Assembly (NCBI GenBank): GCA_965279125.1
Contig: CBDIHL010000038.1
Span: 62,001-126,000, forward strand
Length of the DNA stretch: 64,000 nucleotides
DNA from: Dinoroseobacter sp965279125
Lineage (GTDB): Bacteria; Pseudomonadota; Alphaproteobacteria; Rhodobacterales; Rhodobacteraceae
Reading direction: 5' to 3'
The notes beneath the pieces are model-generated. The model was not told where the DNA came from. It made no database searches and worked only from the letters and a program-made list of their open reading frames with translations. Numbering within the stretch: position 1 is the stretch's first letter; each line of letters begins with the position of its first letter. Shown piece by piece: positions 25,688 to 33,545 of the stretch. Made by a program: the position numbers and the translations under genes.

Positions 25688-26832
25688 TCGGCCGCAATGG
25701 CCTGACGTTTCTCGATGACGCGTGACGCAACCCAGTCGTGAAAACAATGGGTTGGTCCATCCATCGCAGGGCTGAAGCGCCCGCCATCAAATCCGCGTGC
25801 CAGCCGCCCGCGCTGCATCCCTTCGACCACGAACACATCCTCGACGAACACGCCTTTCCAGAGCTGAGCATTCTTGGTCCGGAGCACCTCGTCGGTATCG
25901 GGCTGGGCGTAGTAGATATGGACATGCTCGATGGTTTTCATATGGCTGACCGGCTCGAGAATGATGCAATAGGCGTGGTCGCGGTGCACCCCCAGCAGCA
26001 CATTGGGATAGATCGTGATGTATTCCGCCGCGGTGTCCCATTTGGGATCGAGGTTCTCGAAATCGGGGAAAACCTGCTCGTCCGTGCCTTTGAGCTGGCG
26101 ATAGACCAGCGTCCCCTGGCCCGAGAATTTGCCAGCCGCTTCAATGTGGTAGTGGTCTTCGAGGCGTGAGTAGCTGTTCAGACCGGGATGGATCCATGGC
26201 AGGTGGTAGCTTTCGCAGTAATTCTCGACCGCGAGTTTCCAGTTGGTGTTTACCTCAAGCGTGAAATAGCTCTCGGCCCCGCCGTGATGGAGCGGTTGAT
26301 CGAACTCGGCCCATCGGGCGATCAGATCGGCATGGACCTCCTCAAAAGGGGCGGCGGTGCCTGAGAGATTGATGAAGACAATATCGCGCCAGATATGGCT
26401 GCGCACCTCGATCAGGCCCAGCGTGTCGCGATCCATGTCGGCGTGGCTGTTCTGGCCCGGACCGCCCACATGGGGGGTGGCGACCAGTTTGCCCTCGAGC
26501 GAGTAGCACCACGAATGGTACGGACAGCGCAGCGCCCCTTCGATCTTGCGCGGCTCCTCGACGAGGATCATGCCCCGGTGGCGGCAGATGTTTTGGAACA
26601 CGCGCACTTGGCCTTGTCGGTCCCGCACCAGCAAAAGCGGCTCGCCCAGAAACTCCATCGGTTTGGCATCGCCGGGCTCGGGCACATCGGCGCTCACGGC
26701 AAAACCGGACCAGGTTTCAGCCAGAACGGCCTCGTTTTCCTCGGCAATCGTCTCGGGATCGGTGTAATGCGCGTTGGGCAAGCCATTGGCGGTGCTCAGC
26801 GCACGGCGCACGCTGGAAAGATCGGTGGTCAT
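25684..26832 (-). CDS. Rieske-type aromatic ring-hydroxylating oxygenase, alpha subunit
   Basis: A 382-residue terminal oxygenase. The Rieske 2Fe-2S motif is complete (CRHRG at about residue 85 and CPYHSWCY at about 105). The mononuclear iron site is in NWKLAVENYCESYHLPWIHPGLN, with the distal acidic ligand further on. The NWKL..ENY..SYH pattern resembles the quaternary-ammonium (betaine/stachydrine-type) monooxygenases more than ring dioxygenases, so an N-demethylase role is possible. The start MTTDLSSVRRAL has GAGGGAG upstream. No reductase gene is adjacent, only the 71-residue overlapping partner. Confidence 0.88.
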   Translation of the reverse strand: MTTDLSSVRRALSTANGLPNAHYTDPETIAEENEAVLAETWSGFAVSADVPEPGDAKPMEFLGEPLLLVRDRQGQVRVFQNICRHRGMILVEEPRKIEGALRCPYHSWCYSLEGKLVATPHVGGPGQNSHADMDRDTLGLIEVRSHIWRDIVFINLSGTAAPFEEVHADLIARWAEFDQPLHHGGAESYFTLEVNTNWKLAVENYCESYHLPWIHPGLNSYSRLEDHYHIEAAGKFSGQGTLVYRQLKGTDEQVFPDFENLDPKWDTAAEYITIYPNVLLGVHRDHAYCIILEPVSHMKTIEHVHIYYAQPDTDEVLRTKNAQLWKGVFVEDVFVVEGMQRGRLARGFDGGRFSPAMDGPTHCFHDWVASRVIEKRQAIAAE

Positions 26833-26917
26833 GTGGCGCACTCCCTCAAGTTTGAGAGAATCCTAGCCACAGACGATCCCGCCCATCGCGCCTGCAAACG
26901 ACTTATGCGTGCCGCAA

Positions 26918-27478
26918 TCAGGCCCCGCGCGACAGCGCCGCGATGCCCGTGCGCGCCATCTCGGACATGCCAAGCGGGCGCATCAGATCGCCAAAGGCCG
27001 CGACTTTTTCCGAGGTGCCGGTGATCTCGAACACGAAGCTGGTCAGGGTGCTGTCGACAACATTGGCGCGGAAGATATCGGCCAGCCGGAGCGCTTCAAC
27101 GCGGTTTTCGCCCGCGCAGACGACCTTGAACAGCGCGAGTTCCCGCTCCACTGCAGGGCCTTCGACGGTCAGGTCGTGTACGTCATGGACCGGGACCATG
27201 CGGCCAAGCTGGGCTTTGATCTGCTCGATCACCTGCGGCGTGCCGGTGGTGACCACGGTGATGCGCGAGCGGTGGCCTTGCTCGTCCACCTCGGCCACGG
27301 TCAGGCTTTCGATGTTATAGCCGCGCCCGGAAAAGAGGCCAATGACCCGCGCGAGCACGCCCGCCTCATTATCGACAAGCACGGCGAGCGTGTGTGTTTC
27401 TTCCACATCCGAAAAGGTCGAGCGAAGGTTATAGGCAGAATGGCTGGTAGAGCCTTTGGAGATCTTAAGCGGGGACAT
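26918..27478 (-). CDS. ilvH: Acetolactate synthase small (regulatory) subunit IlvH
   Basis: IlvH confers valine feedback and raises activity of the IlvI catalytic subunit. The protein has 186 residues. The N-terminal ACT domain is clear (HTLAVLVDNEAGVLARVIGLFSGRGYNIESLTVAEVD), followed by QVIEQIKAQLGRMVPVHDV and a C-terminal ferredoxin-like half. It lies 93 bp downstream of ilvI on the same strand and should share its attenuated transcript. Confidence 0.97.
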   Translation of the reverse strand: MSPLKISKGSTSHSAYNLRSTFSDVEETHTLAVLVDNEAGVLARVIGLFSGRGYNIESLTVAEVDEQGHRSRITVVTTGTPQVIEQIKAQLGRMVPVHDVHDLTVEGPAVERELALFKVVCAGENRVEALRLADIFRANVVDSTLTSFVFEITGTSEKVAAFGDLMRPLGMSEMARTGIAALSRGA

Positions 27479-27543
27479 GAAGCACTTTCAGTATTGCTGG
27501 CGCGCGGCGCCCGTTTCTTCCGTTTCGAAATATCCTGGGGGTC

Positions 27544-27560
27544 CGGGGGCAAAGCCCCCG
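27544..27560. repeat. Intercistronic GC hairpin between ilvI and ilvH
   Basis: CGGGGGC-AAA-GCCCCCG is a perfect 7-bp stem, followed on the minus strand by GACCCCCAGGATATTTCG. This combination looks like a recurrent Rhodobacterales intergenic element from memory. It may stabilise or partly terminate the ilvI message before ilvH. Confidence 0.5.
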
Positions 27561-27571
27561 AACGCGGCACC

Positions 27572-29332
27572 TTAAACCAGCACGCTGCCCTTGGCATCAA
27601 TCACGCCCTGCGTATCCGCCTCGCCCAGAAGCATCTCGTTATGGGCCTTGCCCGACGGGATCATCGGGAAGCAGTTTTCGTGCTTCTCCACCAGACAATC
27701 GAAGATCACCGGCCCGTCATAGTTGAGCATCTCCATGATCGCATCATCCAGATCGGCGGGGTCCTTGCAGATGATCCCTTTGCAGCCAAACGCCTCGGCC
27801 AGCTTCACAAAGTCCGGCAAGCTCTCCGACCAGCTGGATGAGTAGCGCTCGCCATGCAGCAGCTCTTGCCACTGGCGCACCATGCCCAGACGTTCGTTAT
27901 TCAGGATGAACTGCTTGATCGGCGCTTTGTACTGCATTGCAGTGCCCATCTCCTGCATGTTCATCAGCCACGAGGCCTCGCCCGCCACGTTGATCACCAA
28001 TGCCTCCGGATGCGCGATCTGCACGCCCAAGGACGCAGGCAAACCGTAGCCCATGGTCCCTAGACCACCTGAGGTCATCCAGCGGTTTGGATCGTCAAAG
28101 CCCAGATATTGCGCCGCCCACATTTGGTGCTGGCCCACTTCGGTGCAGATATAGCGGTCCTTGCGGTGCTTGGTCAGCGCCTCTAGCCGCTCCAGCGCGT
28201 GCTGGGGTTTGATCACGGTCTCGGAGTTCTTGAAGTCGAGGCAGCGGATCTTACGCCACTCTTCAATCTGCGCCCACCACTTAGCGAGCCCCTCTTTGTT
28301 GACCTTGCGCCCGCGCGCTTTCCAGATCCGCAGCATGTCTTCCAGCACATGGGCCACATCGCCAATAATTGGATAATCCGTGCGCACGACCTTGTTGATC
28401 GAGGACGGATCGATATCGATATGGGCCTTCTCGGAATTGGGCGCGAACGCATCAATGCGCCCGGTGATCCGGTCGTCAAAGCGCGCACCGATATTGATCA
28501 TCAGATCGCAATCATGCATCGCCCAGTTGGCCTCATAGAGCCCGTGCATCCCCAGCATCCCGACCCAGTTCTCGCCCGATGCGGGATACGCTCCAAGCCC
28601 CATCAAGGTGGAGGTGATCGGAAAGCCGGTTGCGGCCACAAACTCACGCAGCAATTGCGTGGCCGCATCGCCGGAATTGATGACGCCGCCGCCGGTGTAG
28701 AAGAGCGGTTTTTCTGCCTTTTCCATCGCCTCGACCAGCGCCGTGATCATCTCCACATCGCCTTTCACGCGCGGGGCGTAATGGCCGAGATCGGCTTTGG
28801 CAGGCGGCGTGTAGCTGCCGGTTGCGAATTGTACGTCCTTGGGAATGTCCACCAAAACGGGGCCGGGGCGTCCGTTGGTGGCGATGTGGAACGCCTCGTG
28901 GATGGTGCTGGCCAGCGCGTCGGTTTCTTTGACGAGCCAGTTCATCTTGGTGCAGGGGCGCGTGATGCCAACGGTATCGGCCTCCTGGAACGCGTCTGAG
29001 CCGATCATGAACGTGGGCACCTGTCCGGTCAGAACAACCAGCGGAATGCTGTCCATCAGCGCGTCGGTGATCCCGGTCACGGCGTTTGTCGCGCCGGGGC
29101 CGGAGGTCACCAGCACAACACCGGGCTTACCCGTCGAGCGCGCGTAGCCTTCGGCAGCGTGGGTGGCACCCTGCTCGTGGCGCACGAGAATGTGCTGGAT
29201 CTTGGCTTGCTGAAACAGCTCGTCATAAATCGGGAGGACGGCACCACCGGGATAGCCAAATACCGTGTCCACGCCCTGATCTACCAGAGCCTGAACCACC
29301 ATTTGTGCGCCGGTCATTTGCTGTGCCGTCAT
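27572..29332 (-). CDS. ilvI: Acetolactate synthase large (catalytic) subunit
   Basis: This ThDP/FAD enzyme starts valine, leucine and isoleucine synthesis from pyruvate or 2-oxobutyrate. The start MTAQQMTGAQMVVQALVDQG with AAGGAG upstream gives 586 residues. Visible features are catalytic Glu in RHEQGATHAAEGYAR, GPGATNAVTGI, LTGQVPT, IGARFDDRITG and the ThDP/Mg region NVAGEASWLMNMQEM. The usual Asp of the GDx-N motif is Glu here. Expression is probably set by the leader-peptide attenuator at 29383-29485. Confidence 0.97.
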   Translation of the reverse strand: MTAQQMTGAQMVVQALVDQGVDTVFGYPGGAVLPIYDELFQQAKIQHILVRHEQGATHAAEGYARSTGKPGVVLVTSGPGATNAVTGITDALMDSIPLVVLTGQVPTFMIGSDAFQEADTVGITRPCTKMNWLVKETDALASTIHEAFHIATNGRPGPVLVDIPKDVQFATGSYTPPAKADLGHYAPRVKGDVEMITALVEAMEKAEKPLFYTGGGVINSGDAATQLLREFVAATGFPITSTLMGLGAYPASGENWVGMLGMHGLYEANWAMHDCDLMINIGARFDDRITGRIDAFAPNSEKAHIDIDPSSINKVVRTDYPIIGDVAHVLEDMLRIWKARGRKVNKEGLAKWWAQIEEWRKIRCLDFKNSETVIKPQHALERLEALTKHRKDRYICTEVGQHQMWAAQYLGFDDPNRWMTSGGLGTMGYGLPASLGVQIAHPEALVINVAGEASWLMNMQEMGTAMQYKAPIKQFILNNERLGMVRQWQELLHGERYSSSWSESLPDFVKLAEAFGCKGIICKDPADLDDAIMEMLNYDGPVIFDCLVEKHENCFPMIPSGKAHNEMLLGEADTQGVIDAKGSVLV

Positions 29333-29382
29333 GTCTTTTCTCCTTGGTTCGCGGGTCTGTTCGCTGCACCCGCGCTGGTCAT

Positions 29383-29454
29383 AAAAAAGCCCCCGGTTGA
29401 AAACTCGGGGGCGCATGGGTTTGGATCTGGAGATCCGTTACCGGTCCATGCGCC
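29383..29454 (-). terminator. ilvIH attenuator: terminator and competing antiterminator
   Basis: On the minus strand the terminator is GCCCCCG (29406-29412) with CGGGGGC (29389-29395), followed by six T (29383-29388). A 9-bp antiterminator can form between GGCGCATGG (29446-29454, inside the last leader codons) and CCATGCGCC (29410-29418), which takes three bases of the terminator arm. A ribosome stalled on the Ile/Val/Leu codons frees the first arm and allows readthrough. One that reaches the leader stop covers that arm and allows termination. Terminator and antiterminator are mutually exclusive by sequence. Confidence 0.9.
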
Positions 29455-29485
29455 TTTTTCCTACAAGTACGACAATATCGATCAT
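29438..29485 (-). CDS. ilv leader peptide MIDIVVLVGKRRMDR
   Basis: A 15-codon frame whose residues 2-8 are I-D-I-V-V-L-V: six of seven codons specify the three pathway products. GAGGAAG lies about 12 bases upstream. The stop TAA comes just before the antiterminator loop. Its only likely role is to sense charging of Ile, Val and Leu tRNAs. Confidence 0.92.
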   Translation of the reverse strand: MIDIVVLVGKRRMDR

Positions 29486-29520
29486 CTCGCGTAAGCTTCC
29501 TCTGGGCTTCAATGGCCGGG

Positions 29521-29549
29521 ACGTTAGGCGGGGGGCTGAGGGGCGTCAA
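29521..29549 (-). promoter_or_regulatory. ilvIH promoter
   Basis: TTGACG (29544-29549), a 17-bp spacer and TAACGT (29521-29526) on the minus strand. Transcription would begin near 29514, about 30 bases before the leader-peptide ATG. Confidence 0.75.
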
Positions 29550-29620
29550 TACGCAATGCGCGACTTTTTGTGTCGCGGGGGCGAAGTTATGCGGATTTTT
29601 GTTGCGCGAGCGCCCGACGG

Positions 29621-31066
29621 TTACTCCGCCGCCGCCATTTGCGGGCCTTCGGGCGGGATCAGGCAGTCGCGCCACTCGGCCAGGGGGGCAGGGGCGCCCA
29701 GCAAGAACCCTTGGGCCTGCCGTATCCCAAGATCGCGCAGGCGGTCCAGCTGGGCCTCGGTTTCGACCCCTTCGGCAATAATCTCGAACCCCAGATCTTC
29801 GGACATGGCCACCAATGCTTTCAAGATTGAGGCGTTCTTGATCGAGTTTGGCATCGTGCCCACAAACCCCCGGTCGATCTTGACGATATCCACCGGCAAG
29901 TCGCGCAGGCGCATCAGATTGGACTGTCCGGTGCCAAAGTCATCCAGCGCGATCCGCACCCCGGCCTCGCGCATCGTGTGCAGCATGGAGGTCGTGCGCG
30001 CAGCATCTTCGATCACGGCATTCTCGACGATCTCGAAGACGGTGTGCTTTGGATCAAGCCCGGTGAGCAGCTCGTCCAGCCAGCGCGTGTCATTGCCGAC
30101 CGAGCGTTGCAGGAACGCCGTCGAGATGTTGAAGGCGCAAAACATCGGCGTTGGGGCCGCGGCAAAGGCGCTGGCGACCTCGTTGGCCATGCCGACGGGC
30201 GGTTTGACCGACAGGTGGTAGTTGGAGGTGATGACGGACATGAAATCCGCAGGCAGCAACACACTGCCATCGGCGCGCACCCAGCGGATCAGCGCCTCGA
30301 CCCCAACGGCGCGCTTGGTTGTGATGTCGAAAACAGGCTGGACGAAATAGGTGAACTCGTCGGCGGCAAGGCCCTGCTTGACCCCTTCGACCGTGGGCCG
30401 GTTCAGGTTCGACGCCATTTGGGTGCGAATACCGGCATCGACCAGCAAAGACCGGTTCCGCCCGCCTGCCTTGGCCAGATAGAGTGCGGTATCAGCTTCG
30501 GTCATGGCGGTGGTCAGGTCCGTGCCCGGTGCCACATGGGTCACGCCGATACTGGCCGAGCGGGTGACGCGCTGGCCGGGCGTTTGCACGGCGATGTCAT
30601 ACACGATCTGGCGGCAGGCTTCGGCAATGGCTTGGGCGGCGTCCGGATTGATGTCGGGCAAGGCCACCCAAAACTCATCCCCGCCCAAACGCGCGACAAT
30701 ACCGCGTGTGCCCAGATGCTCGGTTATCGCGGTGCCGACCGCTGTGAGGTAGCTGTCGCCTGCGCCATGCCCGTAGCTGTCATTGATCGACTTGAAGTGA
30801 TCGATATCGATGATCATCAACGACAACCCATTGGCCGCATCATTGCTCAGCCAGCGGGTGGCTTGCGCAACGAAATACCGACGCGAGCGGCAGCGGGTCA
30901 GGGGGTCGAAATCCAGAAGCGTCGTCAGAGCGGCATTGTCGCGGTCGAGCTTGGCGATCTCGGCGCGAACCGCGCGCAAACGGGCGCGCCAGAGGATCGA
31001 CAGGATCGCAGCGCCTGCACATCCTCCGAGGCAGAAAAGCAAGGCCATGAGGAGGGGCAGGGGCAT
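29621..31066 (-). CDS. GGDEF-EAL cyclic-di-GMP turnover protein
   Basis: The start MPLPLLMALLFCLGG gives 481 residues; a start 17 codons upstream is possible. One N-terminal membrane helix (about 1-22) and a short coiled stretch lead to a GGDEF domain (about 50-210, intact RLGGDEF) and an EAL domain (about 225-475). The EAL domain has VEALIRW, CAFNIS, EIVENAV, ALDDFGTG, VKIDRGF, EGVETEAQ and QGFLLGAP. Both domains keep catalytic motifs, so it may make and break cyclic di-GMP, or one may be regulatory. No sensory domain is present beyond the anchor. It is transcribed towards the ilv promoter. Confidence 0.92.
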   Translation of the reverse strand: MPLPLLMALLFCLGGCAGAAILSILWRARLRAVRAEIAKLDRDNAALTTLLDFDPLTRCRSRRYFVAQATRWLSNDAANGLSLMIIDIDHFKSINDSYGHGAGDSYLTAVGTAITEHLGTRGIVARLGGDEFWVALPDINPDAAQAIAEACRQIVYDIAVQTPGQRVTRSASIGVTHVAPGTDLTTAMTEADTALYLAKAGGRNRSLLVDAGIRTQMASNLNRPTVEGVKQGLAADEFTYFVQPVFDITTKRAVGVEALIRWVRADGSVLLPADFMSVITSNYHLSVKPPVGMANEVASAFAAAPTPMFCAFNISTAFLQRSVGNDTRWLDELLTGLDPKHTVFEIVENAVIEDAARTTSMLHTMREAGVRIALDDFGTGQSNLMRLRDLPVDIVKIDRGFVGTMPNSIKNASILKALVAMSEDLGFEIIAEGVETEAQLDRLRDLGIRQAQGFLLGAPAPLAEWRDCLIPPEGPQMAAAE

Positions 31067-31409
31067 ATGAAGACCTTCATTTGGGCTGATCACCAGAAAT
31101 ACACGCATTACGTGCATTGGTCAAATCGAATACGCGTAAATGACTGTGTTAGCGAAAACAGAGTCGTTTCCAGAGTTTTCGCTGTCGCAAACGCAACGAT
31201 TCTGCTTTGCCCGCCCTGAGCGGTACGATTGGCCACGCGTCACGCCCACTGCCTGTAATTTGGGCATAAATTCCGAAAAAACCGGGGTAAAAGGACGATC
31301 CAGCCGCGCCTTTGTATTTGACCTTCCCCTGCGACAGAGTAACGTGCGCCCACGTCAATGATCCGCCCGCTTAAGCAGGGTGGGCAACAACCTTAGGGGA
31401 GGATCTTTT
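31067..31409. other. Divergent intergenic region with dctP promoter
   Basis: 343 bp without a supported gene. A promoter for the TRAP operon is visible: TTGACC (31318-31323), a 16-bp spacer and TAACGT (31340-31345), about 58 bases of leader before dctP. The half nearer the GGDEF-EAL gene holds nothing I can assign. Confidence 0.6.
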
Positions 31410-32495
31410 ATGGATCGTCGTTCATTCTTGCGCACTTCTGCGCTCGGTGGTGGTGCAGCCGCCGCAACCACTCTGGCAGCACCCGCCCTCGCGCAGTCCA
31501 CGCGCACACTGACCATGGTCACCTCGTGGCCCCGTGGCTTTACCGTCCTTGATGACGCCGCCACCTATTTCAACGAAGCCGTCAACGAGATGGCCGATGG
31601 CGAGCTGGTCATCGACAAGAAAGCACCGGGCGAGCTTGTGGGCGCGTTCGAAGTGTTTGACGCGGTCTCCGCAGGTCAGGCTGACCTCTATCACTCGGCC
31701 GACTACTATTGGGGCGGCCAGCATCCGGGCTACAACTTCTTCACAGCTGTGCCGTTCGGTGCCACCGCGCAGGAGCTGACCAACTGGTATCACCATGATG
31801 GCGGCCAGGAATTGCATGACGAGCTGGGCCAGATCTTCGGTCTGAAATCCTTCCAGTGCGGCAACTCCGGCTCGCAGTCGGGCGGTTGGTTCCGTGAGGA
31901 AGTGAACTCTGTCGAGGACTTCCAGGGTCTGCGCTTCCGTATGCCCGGCCAGGGTGGTCAGGTGCTCGGGAAGCTCGGCGCATCGGTACAGAACATCCCA
32001 GGTGGCGAGCTCTATCAGGCGCTGTCTTCGGGCGCTCTGGACGGTCTTGAGTGGGTTGGCCCAGCGGCAGACGAGCGCGCAGGCTTCCAGGAAGTTGCCA
32101 AGGTTTACTACGGCGCGGGCTTCCACGAGCCAGGTTCGGGTCTGATCACCGGCATGAACCTCGACGTTTGGAACGACCTGTCGGCCAAGCACCAGTCGAT
32201 CATCCGTAACGCTTGCCTTGCCACCACGCATTGGCAGCTGTCGCAGACCCTCGCGGCGAACGGTGCAGCACTTGACCGTCTGCGCGCCCAAGGCGTGCGC
32301 GTTCTGAACTTCTCGGACGAGATCTGGGATGCGTTTGGTGCGGCTTCGGCAGAAGTTAAGGACGAGCCAATGGGCGATCCGCTCTATGCGCAAATCCGCG
32401 AAAGCTTCGAGTCGTCGCTGGCGAAGTCCTCCGAGTGGCTGCAGGCCTCCGACGGGTTCTATGTTGCCCAGCGTAACCGCGTGATGGGCGGCTAA
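31410..32495 (+). CDS. TRAP transporter solute-binding protein, TakP/DctP family
   Basis: A periplasmic receptor for a TRAP system, 361 residues from MDRRSFLRTSALGGG, with AGGGGAGGA upstream. It has a twin-arginine-like signal (DRRSFLRTSA, cleavage after AAPALAQ). The mature part shows TLTMVTSWPRGF, DAVSAGQADLYHSADYYWGGQHPGYNFFTAVPFG, RFRMPGQGGQVLGKLGASVQNIPGGELYQALSSGALDGLEWVGP and MNLDVWNDLS. This is the pattern of receptors for 2-oxo acids and related carboxylates (TakP group). It is first in an operon with small and large permeases. Confidence 0.93.
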   Translation: MDRRSFLRTSALGGGAAAATTLAAPALAQSTRTLTMVTSWPRGFTVLDDAATYFNEAVNEMADGELVIDKKAPGELVGAFEVFDAVSAGQADLYHSADYYWGGQHPGYNFFTAVPFGATAQELTNWYHHDGGQELHDELGQIFGLKSFQCGNSGSQSGGWFREEVNSVEDFQGLRFRMPGQGGQVLGKLGASVQNIPGGELYQALSSGALDGLEWVGPAADERAGFQEVAKVYYGAGFHEPGSGLITGMNLDVWNDLSAKHQSIIRNACLATTHWQLSQTLAANGAALDRLRAQGVRVLNFSDEIWDAFGAASAEVKDEPMGDPLYAQIRESFESSLAKSSEWLQASDGFYVAQRNRVMGG

Positions 32496-32514
32496 TCAGC
32501 CGATCTAAGAACTG

Positions 32515-32546
32515 CGACCGTCCCACGCATAGGTGTGGGGCGGTCG
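32515..32546 (+). promoter_or_regulatory. Intercistronic stem-loop between dctP and dctQ
   Basis: CGACCGTCCCAC (32515-32526) pairs with GTGGGGCGGTCG (32535-32546), 12 bp with one G-U pair and an 8-base loop. No T run follows. Such structures after binding-protein genes protect the upstream mRNA and keep the receptor in excess over the permease. Confidence 0.65.
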
Positions 32547-32612
32547 TGTCGTTAAGACTAGGGTAACCGCTGCCACCGGCACGCCCTGCCGCTTCTCCGA
32601 TACGAGGTCTGG

Positions 32613-33527
32613 ATGTTCGACTTTATCGTTTGGGTTATCTCCAACATCGGTCTTTCGATCTATCATTTCGCCTTTGCCATCACCCATCCGTCCTTGTGGC
32701 TGGATTGGAGCAATGGCGAAGCGATTATGCGGTTCATCTATTTTGGCGGCTCGGTCGAATTTTTCTTCGTCGTCTTCACCGCCTTCTTGATCCTGACGGC
32801 TGTCGGCATTTGGAAGAACAGCTTTATGTGGGGTCTCGTCCGAGGGCTTGAAGGGTTTGCCAATGTGGTCGGCCGCATCGCCTGTTGGGCGGGCCTGTTG
32901 ATGGTGTTGCAGCAAATCCTGATCGTGTTTTTGCAGCGCATCTTCCTCGTCTCGGAAATCTCTATCGGACCATTCGGCTATATCTTCACCCGCGATCTGT
33001 CGTGGTATTCGGAAGAACTGAAACTCTATAACGCGCTGATCGTGTGCCTGTGCTGCGCCTATACCTTCGTGCAGGGCGGACATGTGCGCGTTGATCTGGT
33101 CTATGCCGTCGTCAAGCACCGCACCAAGCGCGTCATTGATATGTGCGGCGCGCTGATCCTGATGATGCCTGCGATGGTCCTGACATGGATGTATTCGTGG
33201 TATTTCATGTGGCGCCACCTGATCACCCCGAAGGTTGCGGCCTCCGACACGTTTGATCGGTCGATGATGAAAGCCCGCGCTGTGCGCTGGAATGTCGAGA
33301 CGGTGGGCTTCTCGCCCAACGGCTTTGACGCCTATTTCCTGTTCAAGGTTCTGATCGTCGCCTTCTGCGGCATGATGTTTATTCAGGCGATGGCGTTCTT
33401 CTGGCGCAGCTATTTGGAATTTGTCGAGGGCGAAGCCTCGGCCAACAAGTATCTTGACCGCGATAGCCTCGGTGACGACCCCACGGTCGAGACCGCCGAG
33501 CATCTCGCTGAAGTCAAATCGCACTAG
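32613..33527 (+). CDS. TRAP transporter small permease subunit (DctQ type)
   Basis: A 304-residue membrane protein, larger than many DctQ proteins (about 170-230). It has hydrophobic segments near residues 5-25, 45-65, 90-110, 130-150, 180-205 and 245-270, and the conserved region RDLSWYSEELKLYNALIVCLCCAYTFVQGGHVRVDLVY, typical of DctQ. It links the receptor and the large permease. It lies between dctP and dctM, 18 bp before the latter. Confidence 0.9.
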   Translation: MFDFIVWVISNIGLSIYHFAFAITHPSLWLDWSNGEAIMRFIYFGGSVEFFFVVFTAFLILTAVGIWKNSFMWGLVRGLEGFANVVGRIACWAGLLMVLQQILIVFLQRIFLVSEISIGPFGYIFTRDLSWYSEELKLYNALIVCLCCAYTFVQGGHVRVDLVYAVVKHRTKRVIDMCGALILMMPAMVLTWMYSWYFMWRHLITPKVAASDTFDRSMMKARAVRWNVETVGFSPNGFDAYFLFKVLIVAFCGMMFIQAMAFFWRSYLEFVEGEASANKYLDRDSLGDDPTVETAEHLAEVKSH

Positions 33528-33545
33528 GGAAGAGGGAACCATCCC

